A stretch of 64,000 nucleotides of DNA, from assembly GCA_937898715.1 (NCBI GenBank), contig CALEKA010000006.1, forward strand, positions 1-64,000. The letters are read 5' to 3'. The notes beneath the pieces were generated by a model. The model had not been told where the DNA came from, made no database searches, and was given only the letters and a program-made list of their open reading frames with translations. Of the stretch, positions 35,230 through 42,324 are shown piece after piece (position 1 is the stretch's first letter; every line of letters begins with the position of its first letter). This DNA comes from an uncultured Prevotella sp. (lineage in GTDB: Bacteria > Bacteroidota > Bacteroidia > Bacteroidales > Bacteroidaceae). The translations under genes and the position numbers were made by a program.

Positions 35230-36234
35230 TTACCTATACTTTCTTCCCCTAATCACAATTCCAAGCCTTCCTGTTAAGGCGCCGGTGATGCGTTGCCACT
35301 GACCGTGGCGGAGGTTTAGGTAAAGCTCTTCAAGCGAGCGCCATAGCTTCACCCACGGGTGGCGCCATGCCATGATGCGATAGACGCGTTGGCGGAAGCG
35401 CACGTGGTCTACGATGTAGCTCGGATGGTGGAGCGGGAACTGCAGATCGTGGTGTCCCATGGTGAAGATGCGGCGGTAACCACGCGGAAGGCTCTGCACG
35501 CTTCCAGCGAAATGCACGGAGTCGTCTGTCACGCCCCGATTGCTGATCATGTTGACGCGTGGCACGATGGCCAGCTGCGAGTGGAGAAGCAGGTGGGCGT
35601 GGAAGATGGTCTCGTAAAATGCCTTTCCGCTTGCCTTATGGGCACGAGCCATGGGGAGGAAGTCCTTGCGCAGTCGGCGTTCTTCGGTAAGGGCCTGTAT
35701 GCGTGCCACGGCTTCTGGATCGGAGAGCCACTGATAGTCTTTGTCCCAAGCGAGCACCACGCGGCTCCACGATGCCCAGCCCCATATGCTGAAGTTGGAG
35801 GTGAAAAAGTAGTCGTCCTGCCCTACGTCGGTGGTGCGTTCTTCCTGATTGAATCCTTGTATCATGCCCACTCGCTCATCGTCGGCATAGCGGTCGAGCA
35901 TTTCCTTGCAGAAAGTGAAGAACGATTGCGAGGGCACATCGTCGTCCTCGAACACCACGCACTTGTCTGTCAGCGAGAATGCCCACTGCTGCGAGAGGTA
36001 GTTGGAGGGATCGCACCCGAAGTTTTCAGTTTGATACTTTCGATACACCTTGCAGGGCCAGTCTACGTCTGCCACGATGCGCCGACAGACTTCCATGGCC
36101 TCCACGTCGTGTGGCCCGCGCGGTCCATCTTGATAGAGGAAGAGCCGTGCGGGCTGTGCCTTGCGTACCTCGGCAAAGAGCGTAGCCAACTTGTCGGGAC
36201 GATTGAAGAAGAGGATGAGTACGGAAAGATCCAA
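35230..36234 (-). CDS. Glycosyltransferase, GNT-I/GT2-like
   Basis: This is a 334-residue cytosolic or membrane-associated glycosyltransferase without a signal peptide. It starts with the nucleotide-sugar binding strand SVLILFFNRPDKLATLF. It has LYQDGPRG and the metal-binding FEDDDVPSQSF near residue 117, then WGWASWSRVVLAWDKDY, which fits the GNT-I-like families seen in Bacteroidetes surface-polysaccharide loci. Donor and acceptor are unknown. LicD and MATE genes upstream on the same strand suggest a surface-glycan group, though repeat-filled gaps separate them. Confidence 0.82.
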   Translation of the reverse strand: MDLSVLILFFNRPDKLATLFAEVRKAQPARLFLYQDGPRGPHDVEAMEVCRRIVADVDWPCKVYRKYQTENFGCDPSNYLSQQWAFSLTDKCVVFEDDDVPSQSFFTFCKEMLDRYADDERVGMIQGFNQEERTTDVGQDDYFFTSNFSIWGWASWSRVVLAWDKDYQWLSDPEAVARIQALTEERRLRKDFLPMARAHKASGKAFYETIFHAHLLLHSQLAIVPRVNMISNRGVTDDSVHFAGSVQSLPRGYRRIFTMGHHDLQFPLHHPSYIVDHVRFRQRVYRIMAWRHPWVKLWRSLEELYLNLRHGQWQRITGALTGRLGIVIRGRKYR

Positions 36235-36236
36235 TA

Positions 36237-36428
36237 GAGAAGTATTAAGTATTACATTCCTCCTTTTGCGGGGAAAGTATTAAGTATTAAGTATAAAGTA
36301 TAAAGTATTACACTTCCTTTGCGGGGAAAGTATTAAGTATAAAGTATTAAGTATTACAGACTATCTGAAGAGGCCTCATGAAGTCTAAAGTAACATTATA
36401 ACCTAAAACCTTAAAACTTCAAACCCTT
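36237..36428. repeat. AT-rich word repeats between the glycosyltransferase and licD-like genes
   Basis: AAGTATTAAGTATTAC words (36240-36355), with the insert GCGGGGAAAG present twice, touch the glycosyltransferase start codon. The words TTATAACCTAAAACCTTAAA (about 36396-36420) touch the licD-like stop. Confidence 0.75.
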
Positions 36429-36429
36429 T

Positions 36430-37236
36430 CTACCCCTGCAGCGTCTCCACATAGAACACGGCATGACCGCCGCGCTTGTCTTCGGGAGGAAGCTGCATAT
36501 AGTTGCGATAGAGGTCGGTGAGATAGGCATCGGGGTTGGCGGGAGCGGAGAATTCTGCGTCTTCAAATTGGATGCGGCGCGTGGGGAATATGCTGTCGGT
36601 GCGGTGCATGATGCCGTAGCCATTGTTGTTGAGCGTATTCGAGGTGTATTCACCCTTCATGCGGAAGAGGCATGCCACGTTCCATTGCAGACGGCACCAT
36701 GCTCGCTTCAGCCCGAAATAGAATAGTTCTGCTACGGAACGCCACGAATAGTAGTGTTGGCTGCAAAGGATGGCATTGGCGCGACAATACCCTCGTGTAA
36801 CGCGACGCACAAACTTCTTCGACACGCTGGGATAGGGCATCATCGGGAATATGTCGACGTAGAGTCCCTTGCCGTAAGGACGAGCAAAGTCGTCGGCAGC
36901 CTCCACGAGGAATGAGTTGCGATCGCGCACCTTGTAGATGGGCAGGCGCACCGAAGGATCGGTCGAGGGAGTCTGTATGTAGAGATGGTCAGGCAGTTCG
37001 CGTCGAGCAGCTTCTACGAATCGGGGCAGGTCTTCGAGCCGCATGGCAATGTCGATATCGTCGTCCCAAGGGATAAACCCTCCATGGCGCACGGCACCGA
37101 GTATGGTTCCGCCGTCGAGCCAATAGTCTATGTGATTGCGCGCACAGACGGCATCGATGGCCTTGAGTATGCCAAGTTGCTTGAGCTGTATGGCGCGTCG
37201 ATGGCGCTGAAGATAATGATTGAGTTCGTCGGTCAT
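36430..37236 (-). CDS. LicD-family nucleotidyltransferase-like protein
   Basis: This 268-residue protein has the LicD/FKTN signature: IDYWLDGGTILGAVRHGGFIP runs across about residues 36-56 and is followed by WDDDIDIAM, the metal-binding aspartates of the fold. Members transfer phosphocholine, phosphoethanolamine or related groups to surface glycans. A promoter with a 95-base leader lies upstream; the leader contains a GGCGGAATT inverted repeat. No choline-uptake or activation genes (licA-C) are in the window, so the transferred group is uncertain. Confidence 0.85.
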   Translation of the reverse strand: MTDELNHYLQRHRRAIQLKQLGILKAIDAVCARNHIDYWLDGGTILGAVRHGGFIPWDDDIDIAMRLEDLPRFVEAARRELPDHLYIQTPSTDPSVRLPIYKVRDRNSFLVEAADDFARPYGKGLYVDIFPMMPYPSVSKKFVRRVTRGYCRANAILCSQHYYSWRSVAELFYFGLKRAWCRLQWNVACLFRMKGEYTSNTLNNNGYGIMHRTDSIFPTRRIQFEDAEFSAPANPDAYLTDLYRNYMQLPPEDKRGGHAVFYVETLQG

Positions 37237-37263
37237 ATAGAGCGTAGGTAATATAGCTTACCC

Positions 37264-37314
37264 GTTGGCGGAATTCTTGGTTAACGGGTAAACAAGTTAA
37301 CAAATTCCGCCAAC
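37264..37314. repeat. GGCGGAATT inverted repeat, copy A
   Basis: GTTGGCGGAATT (37264-37275) and its complement AATTCCGCCAAC (37303-37314) enclose TTAACGGGTAAACAAGTTAA. It sits inside the predicted leader of the LicD gene, where it would form a stable RNA hairpin. Related copies are at 40881, 54207 and 62186. Confidence 0.85.
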
Positions 37315-37337
37315 GCGTATAGCTTGTATGTGCTTAG

Positions 37338-37369
37338 CAAAGGTACGGCTTTTTGTGCAGTGTGCCAAG
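37338..37369 (-). promoter_or_regulatory. Promoter for the LicD-type gene
   Basis: The minus strand has CTTG (37366-37369, one mismatch to TTTG), 20 bases, TACCTTTG (37338-37345). The predicted start is near 37331. Confidence 0.7.
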
Positions 37370-37437
37370 GAGACAATGCGTTTTTATGGATCAAGCATGC
37401 CCACTCCGCGCCATAACGTCCCCTTTCGCGCACAGCC

Positions 37438-38751
37438 TCATCTATGCTTTCGGCACACGCGGTAGAACTGCCAGCAGAAGAGTCCGGCAGCTACAAACAG
37501 TCCGAGACTGAAGGCAAGATAGAGCCCCGTGATGCCCAGCCCGAGAGGGAAAGCCAGCAGGTAGGAGGCTGGAATATTGACCACGATGTAGCTGACGAAG
37601 GCTATCCACATCATGGGCAGCACATGGGAGGTGCCGCGCAGGGCATTGGCGAAGCATATCTGCATGGCGTCGCCGAGCTGATAGAGTATCAGCGGGAAGA
37701 TGAGACTAAGCGCGAGAGCCACCACAGCGGGATCGGAGGTGAAGCAGCGGATGATGCTTTCTCCTCCGAAGTAGAAGATGGACGAGGAGCATGCCATCAT
37801 GGCGAGCAGAATGTGCATGCCAGCACGGGCGGAGCGGCGCACGTTGGTCCAGTCGGCCTGTCCGTAGAAGTTGGCCACGCGGATACTGATGCCCGAACCG
37901 AAACTATAGTAGAGCAAGAATCCCAGACCGCCCAGTGTGATCATAATCTGGAAGGTGGCCATATCGACAGCCCCAAGCCATCCCGCCATCACGCCGCTCA
38001 CGGTGAATGCCCCCGTTTCCATACCCATCTGCATGGACACGGGTAGTGATAAGTGGTTGACGCGCTTAAGTTCGTCCCAACGCAGGGAAATGGAGCGAAA
38101 TCCCTCACGGAAGTCGGCATAATGTCGGCGCCACAGTAGCATTGCGCCGAGCACCAGGGCCATCACGATGCGCGACGTCATCGTGCTCAGTCCTGCCCCA
38201 AGTAGTCCGAGACGTGGGAAGGGACCCACGCCGTAGATAAGCAACACGTTGCCCACGATGTTGAGCGCATTGCCCATGAGGAGCACCCACATGCCGGTGG
38301 AGGTCTCTGAGATGCCGTCAGTAAACTGTCTCATGGCATTGAATAGTGCCACGAAGAGCATCGACACCCATATGGTGAGGAAATAAGGGCGGATGAGCGG
38401 AAGGAGTTCCGCGGGCTGTCCCAAGCAGTCTACATAGGCGTAGACCACGAGCAGAAGTCCGAGGATAAGGGCGGCATAGGCTGCGTTGCAGATGAGTCCG
38501 TGCTTAAGTGTGGCACCAGCTTGTGCTCGTTCGCCACGTCCCATGTGTGCACTTACGAGGGGGGTAAGTCCGTAGCTATAGCCTAAGAGCATATAGGTGG
38601 CAAGGTTGAACACGGCATTGACAAACGATGCTGCCGCGAGGGCATCCGTGCTGTATCGCCCCACCATCATGGTGTCGGCAAAGCCCATTATGATAACGCC
38701 CAACTGACCGATGGCTATGGGGAGACCAAGTCGGAGAATTGATTTGTACAT
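37438..38751 (-). CDS. MATE-family multidrug/cation antiporter
   Basis: This 437-residue inner-membrane protein has twelve hydrophobic segments in two homologous halves. The N-terminal half opens with LGLPIAIGQLGVIIMGFADTMMVGRYST, read across residues 7-34, which is the MATE signature. The family exports cationic drugs or metabolites with Na+ or H+. AAGTATTAAGTAT words (38760-38795) lie just before the start codon. It is a single gene between gaps; a role linked to the nearby glycan genes is not shown by the sequence. Confidence 0.9.
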   Translation of the reverse strand: MYKSILRLGLPIAIGQLGVIIMGFADTMMVGRYSTDALAAASFVNAVFNLATYMLLGYSYGLTPLVSAHMGRGERAQAGATLKHGLICNAAYAALILGLLLVVYAYVDCLGQPAELLPLIRPYFLTIWVSMLFVALFNAMRQFTDGISETSTGMWVLLMGNALNIVGNVLLIYGVGPFPRLGLLGAGLSTMTSRIVMALVLGAMLLWRRHYADFREGFRSISLRWDELKRVNHLSLPVSMQMGMETGAFTVSGVMAGWLGAVDMATFQIMITLGGLGFLLYYSFGSGISIRVANFYGQADWTNVRRSARAGMHILLAMMACSSSIFYFGGESIIRCFTSDPAVVALALSLIFPLILYQLGDAMQICFANALRGTSHVLPMMWIAFVSYIVVNIPASYLLAFPLGLGITGLYLAFSLGLFVAAGLFCWQFYRVCRKHR

Positions 38752-38827
38752 CTTTTTTTTGAAGTATTAAGTATAAAGTATTAAGTATTACAGGCTTGCT
38801 CGCTTCTAGTAATAATATTCTGGAAAT

Positions 38828-38939
38828 CAGCCGATACTGGGGGACGCGTCCCCGCGTCGGCATCACCTGCGGGCAATAAGCCCTTCGTTACTATTAAATG
38901 TGCCGACGCGAGGACGCGTCGCCCCCGGTATTGGCTGAA
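38828..38939. repeat. Paired palindrome, copy 8 (variant)
   Basis: The left arm CAGCCGATACTGGGGGACGC with core GACGCGTCCCCGCGTC is at 38828-38861. The inverted right arm with the GAGGAC loop and CCCCCGGTATTGGCTGAAG flank is at 38901-38939. The flank CCAATACCGGGGG replaces CAGTTCTGTGGG of the main type. Confidence 0.8.
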
Positions 38940-39069
38940 GAAGGAGAAGGTCGCTTAGAAATGTGCACATAAATAGGAGAGCATGCACACTCTCTTACAA
39001 GTGTTTCACACTCTCCCTTTTATGGATGAGCCTTTATTTATGAGGGCTTACAAGCTGAGCTTAGGGATT

Positions 39070-39150
39070 TAAACTCATAAACTTATTAAACTTAATAAAC
39101 TCATTAAACTTATAAACTCATTAAACTCATAAACTTATTAAACTCACTAA
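39070..39150. repeat. AAACTTATTAAACTC word repeat
   Basis: About eight copies of the 12-15-base word (A)AACT(C/T)ATTA fill the end of the gap and stop just short of the stop codon of the lipoprotein gene at 39153. From 38940 to 39069 I see no gene. Confidence 0.7.
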
Positions 39151-39152
39151 CC

Positions 39153-39875
39153 TTATATCTCAAAAGTCTTGACCACAACCTGCTGCTTGCCTGTGCCAAA
39201 ACTGACGGTGAAGCGCAGGGGAGCATCTTTCAATCGGCGCACCGCCACGACGGAGGCTGTATAGCGAATGCCCTGACCGGGAAGCACCGAAGCTATGGTA
39301 GCTGCGGGCGATACGGCTACGCGCTTGCTCGAACACGTAATGTTGGGAGCAACGTTGTAGAGCATCTTGGCGCCCCGATTGTAGATATCAAACACGATGA
39401 GGGCACGCTCGCCGTCGTCGAGTCGCTGATTGTTGTTGTCGTCGAGGAAGTGGATATTGCTTACTTCAAGATCCTCCAGGTCGGAATGAGCTGCCGAGGG
39501 CACGCGATAGCGCGAGGAGTTGTAAGTATCGTAGCTCACTACGCCGTCATTGCCCGACGATGAGGAATTGTAAGCATCGTCTTGATAGGTCTGCGACGAG
39601 GAGTTGTCTGACTGTACCGTACGGGGCTGATTGTGCTGATTGCGTGCGGCAGTAGCTACTGCACCCACGGCTCCGCCAAGCACCATGCCGGCTATGGTGC
39701 CCTTGTCCGATCCTCGCGGACCTCCCATCAAGCCACCAATGCTCGAACCGAGCATGCCGCCCAGACTGCTGCCTGTGGCCACTGCTCCAAACTGATTGTA
39801 ACTACACGAGGTAAGCGTCAGACTCATGCAAAGCATGGTCAAGATGGTGCCTCGCAACGTAGGAATATATTTCAT
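39153..39875 (-). CDS. Glycine-zipper lipoprotein
   Basis: This 240-residue lipoprotein has the lipobox LTSC (Cys about 24). A glycine-zipper region (about 28-75: GSSLGGMLGSSIGGLMGG...GTIAGMVLGGAVGAV, read across residues 36-72) would form a membrane hairpin as in 17-kDa surface antigen/OmpATb-like proteins. A Ser/Tyr/Gln-rich linker follows, then a C-terminal immunoglobulin-like beta domain (about 125-240) with LDDNNNQRLDDGE, a possible calcium loop. It is encoded 28 bases after a coiled-coil lipoprotein gene, so the two probably share a transcript and act together in the envelope. Confidence 0.75.
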   Translation of the reverse strand: MKYIPTLRGTILTMLCMSLTLTSCSYNQFGAVATGSSLGGMLGSSIGGLMGGPRGSDKGTIAGMVLGGAVGAVATAARNQHNQPRTVQSDNSSSQTYQDDAYNSSSSGNDGVVSYDTYNSSRYRVPSAAHSDLEDLEVSNIHFLDDNNNQRLDDGERALIVFDIYNRGAKMLYNVAPNITCSSKRVAVSPAATIASVLPGQGIRYTASVVAVRRLKDAPLRFTVSFGTGKQQVVVKTFEI

Positions 39876-39903
39876 GATTATGCGTAAATCTTATTGTAAC
39901 GCT

Positions 39904-40785
39904 TTACTTCACCACAATCACGAGGTAGCGGCTCACGCTCCAGAATGCCTGTGGATTGGTGATGCGCAGGGTGTACTGTCCCTGAGCGTCCTTGTCGAGC
40001 GAGTAGGAGCCTGCAGGATGATTGGTCATCAGCTTGGCACTCTTCGAATAGAGCTTGATGGTCTTCGTCACGCGCAGGTCGATGCTGGTGAAGTAGTCCT
40101 TATTGAAGTCATTGCCCTTGAGCACGTCGTTGCGGCGAAGGATGCGTTGCTCCTTGAGCTCACGCTTCGTGCCAAACACGTAGTAGGCAGTGTTGAGTTC
40201 CTTGTCCTGAGCCGCTACGGTGCGTGCTTTCTCCTCGTTCTTCTGCGTGAGATCGTTCACGCTGGAGTTGAGCGAGTTGATCTGTTCGCCCTGCTCGGCT
40301 ATCTTGATGTCCTTCTCAGCGAGTTGTGCACGGAGGTCTTCTATCTCGCGGCTCTTTTCCTCAAGTTGCTTATTGAAGTTGCTCACCATCTCTTCGAGCT
40401 TTGCCTTGGTGCGCGCATCGCTCTGGTTGGAGGAGCGGAGCTGCTGCTGGAGGTTGGCTATGAGTTCGCGGTTGAGCTTGAGCTTGTTTTGGATGAGCGC
40501 CATATTGTCGAGAATGCGCTGTTTGTTGCCACGTTCGCCCTGGCGGCTCTCCACATTGACCACGCCCTCGGCTTCATTGATCTGGTCGAACCCATCCTGT
40601 ATCTGCGAGAGGGTCTCGATCATGTCGCTCGACTCGTTTTGTGACTGAGCGAGAGCCTGGCGCAAGGAGTCGATGGTAGCCGTATTGGGATCGGCGGCTT
40701 CTTGTTCCTTTTCTTTCTTTGTACTGCACGAGGCTACAAACGCCAGGGTGCATACTGCCATAAGCAGCGTAAGTAACTTTTTCAT
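39904..40785 (-). CDS. Coiled-coil lipoprotein
   Basis: This is a 293-residue protein when started at the Met at 40785, which yields a proper lipoprotein signal (lipobox FVASC, Cys about 19). The open frame extends 27 codons further upstream without a signal-like sequence. A long coiled coil spans about residues 25-175, with heptads of Leu/Ile and Glu/Lys/Gln. A small C-terminal beta domain (about 195-293) follows, with YVFGTKRELKEQRIL and SIDLRVTKTIKLYSKSAKLM. The organisation recalls lipoproteins that span the periplasm, but I cannot name a family. No clear promoter is seen. Confidence 0.75.
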   Translation of the reverse strand: MKKLLTLLMAVCTLAFVASCSTKKEKEQEAADPNTATIDSLRQALAQSQNESSDMIETLSQIQDGFDQINEAEGVVNVESRQGERGNKQRILDNMALIQNKLKLNRELIANLQQQLRSSNQSDARTKAKLEEMVSNFNKQLEEKSREIEDLRAQLAEKDIKIAEQGEQINSLNSSVNDLTQKNEEKARTVAAQDKELNTAYYVFGTKRELKEQRILRRNDVLKGNDFNKDYFTSIDLRVTKTIKLYSKSAKLMTNHPAGSYSLDKDAQGQYTLRITNPQAFWSVSRYLVIVVK

Positions 40786-40880
40786 TGCGATGTGTTGATT
40801 TGCGGTTGATAATAGTGCCCTGCTTCGCTCCTCTGAGGAGTGTCGTTGAGGGCATGACGTGACCATCCTCTATTATATTA

Positions 40881-41046
40881 TACGCGTTTGCGGAATTTGT
40901 AAACGGGTTGACAAGTTAACAGGTGAACAGGTAAGTTTGTCGAGTCTAACCATTCTTTTTTAAACGAAGCAAGTAGTCTAAGACCTATTTACTTGTCAAC
41001 TCGTTAACCTGTTAACCCGTTAACCAAGAATCCCGCCAATGGGTAT
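40881..41046. repeat. GGCGGAATT inverted repeat, copy B (long form)
   Basis: The left arm TTTGCGGAATTTGTAAACGG, GTTGACAAGTTAACAGGT (about 40887-40925) and the inverted right arm ACTTGTCAACTCGTTAACCT, GTTAACCCGTTAACCAAG (about 40991-41030), ending TCCCGCCAA, enclose about 65 bases. This is the longest member of the family and resembles a non-coding mobile element with terminal inverted repeats. Confidence 0.75.
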
Positions 41047-41159
41047 ATTATATAGGAATGGGCATCGTCGGTGTCAGATGGCAAATAGCCTATTCGCGTT
41101 TAGTCGTTTCTTGGTCTGTTAGGGGAATATTTCGTTTGCCCTTGTGCTGATTTTCACTC

Positions 41160-41250
41160 CCTATGACAGCACGAAAATTAGTGGTGGGAGGAGGAAAAAT
41201 TAGTCATGGGAAGAGAAAAAATTTCCCTACGATGCTGTAAAAATTAGTCA
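41160..41250. repeat. AAAAATTAGTCATGGGAAG word repeat
   Basis: Three copies of AAAATTAGT.(A/G)TGGGA flank AAAAAATTTCCCT and GATGCTGTAAAAATTA, the words also found at 14757-14915. The last copy runs into the 3' end of rsmI and encodes its final residues. Confidence 0.6.
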
Positions 41251-41975
41251 TGGGAAGCGTTTTCCTTATCCTTCTGATAATCTTTACTGCGCTTCTTCTT
41301 GGTCTGTTCACACCCTTCTACTACGATGACGAACTCGCCACGTGGCTCATGCTCGGTGAAGTGGGCAAGCACCTCAGAGAGGGTGCCGCGCACGCTTTCT
41401 TCGTGCACCTTGGATATCTCGCGGCAGGCGGAGCAACGGCGGTCGGGACCGAAGGTTTCGCAAAACTGACCGAGCGTCTTGACCACTCGGTAGGGCGACT
41501 CGTAGAAGATCATCGTGCGGGGCTCTTCTGCCAAAGCAGCAAGGCGTGTGGCACGCCCCTTCTTCTGTGGCAGAAAGCCCTCGAAAGTGAACCTTTCGCA
41601 AGGAAGCCCCGACGCTACGAGAGCGGGCACAAAGGCCGTGGGGCCGGGCAAGCATTGCACTGTGACGCCACGAGCCACGCAAGCTCTCACGAGCATAAAT
41701 CCTGGATCGGATATGCCGGGGGTGCCAGCATCGGAGATGAGTGCCATCACCTCGCCAGCTGCCATGCGGGCGGCAAAGGCTTCGGCGGTCTGGTGCTCGT
41801 TGAACTTGTGGTGAGACACGAGCTGATTCTTGATATCGAAGTGCTTCAAGAGGATGCCCGAGGTGCGGGTATCTTCTGCCAGTACGAGGTCGGCTTCCTT
41901 GAGTATCCGCAGTGCGCGGAGCGTGATATCTTCGAGATTGCCGACGGGTGTCGGCACCAAATACAGTGTTCCCAT
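41244..41975 (-). CDS. rsmI: 16S rRNA (cytidine1402-2'-O)-methyltransferase
   Basis: This 243-residue SAM-dependent enzyme methylates the 2'-OH of C1402 in the decoding centre. The family marks are LYLVPTPVGNLEDITLRAL at the N-terminus, LAEDTRTSG, SDAGTPGISDPG near residue 85 and FYESPYRV near 155. A short Lys-rich tail extends the usual length. Only four bases separate the -7 promoter box from the ATG, so its mRNA may lack a leader. Confidence 0.95.
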   Translation of the reverse strand: MGTLYLVPTPVGNLEDITLRALRILKEADLVLAEDTRTSGILLKHFDIKNQLVSHHKFNEHQTAEAFAARMAAGEVMALISDAGTPGISDPGFMLVRACVARGVTVQCLPGPTAFVPALVASGLPCERFTFEGFLPQKKGRATRLAALAEEPRTMIFYESPYRVVKTLGQFCETFGPDRRCSACREISKVHEESVRGTLSEVLAHFTEHEPRGEFVIVVEGCEQTKKKRSKDYQKDKENASHD

Positions 41976-41979
41976 GGTG

Positions 41980-42010
41980 CAAATATAGAGCTATTTTGCG
42001 GGCGAACAAA
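41980..42010 (-). promoter_or_regulatory. Promoter for rsmI, almost touching the start codon
   Basis: The minus strand has TTTG (42007-42010), 19 bases, TATATTTG (41980-41987), then CACC and ATG. The match to consensus is full. Initiation is expected at or within a few bases of the start codon. Confidence 0.75.
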
Positions 42011-42194
42011 CAAAAAACGTGGCTTTTCCGATTTTTTTAGGTAGGAATAGAATTTTTTTCGTACCCATTCTGTGGCTTTGCTTTCCATAAAAAAGAGTTT
42101 CCTGACTATGCATATTATTAAGCTATGCCTATGAATATATACATTTCGTAAAAGGATTTGATGCCAGAATTAACACTATTAACATTCTTTATTA

Positions 42195-42233
42195 CCCCCC
42201 CCGATTATATTTAAGCAAAAATATATACATTTG
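42195..42233 (+). promoter_or_regulatory. Candidate promoter with C8 tract for the 637-residue secreted protein
   Basis: A run of eight C (42195-42202) is followed by GATT, 19 bases and TACATTTG (42226-42233). The -33 is poor and is bounded by the C-tract, so changes in tract length would move or alter the upstream contact. The predicted leader is about 85 bases. The remainder of 42011-42194 shows no gene. Confidence 0.5.
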
Positions 42234-42324
42234 CGGCCCAGAAAGAACTACGATGCATGCTTATGCAAACGCGAGGTGAACACATAGACATAACTATCTA
42301 ATATTACCATAAATAATAACGCTA

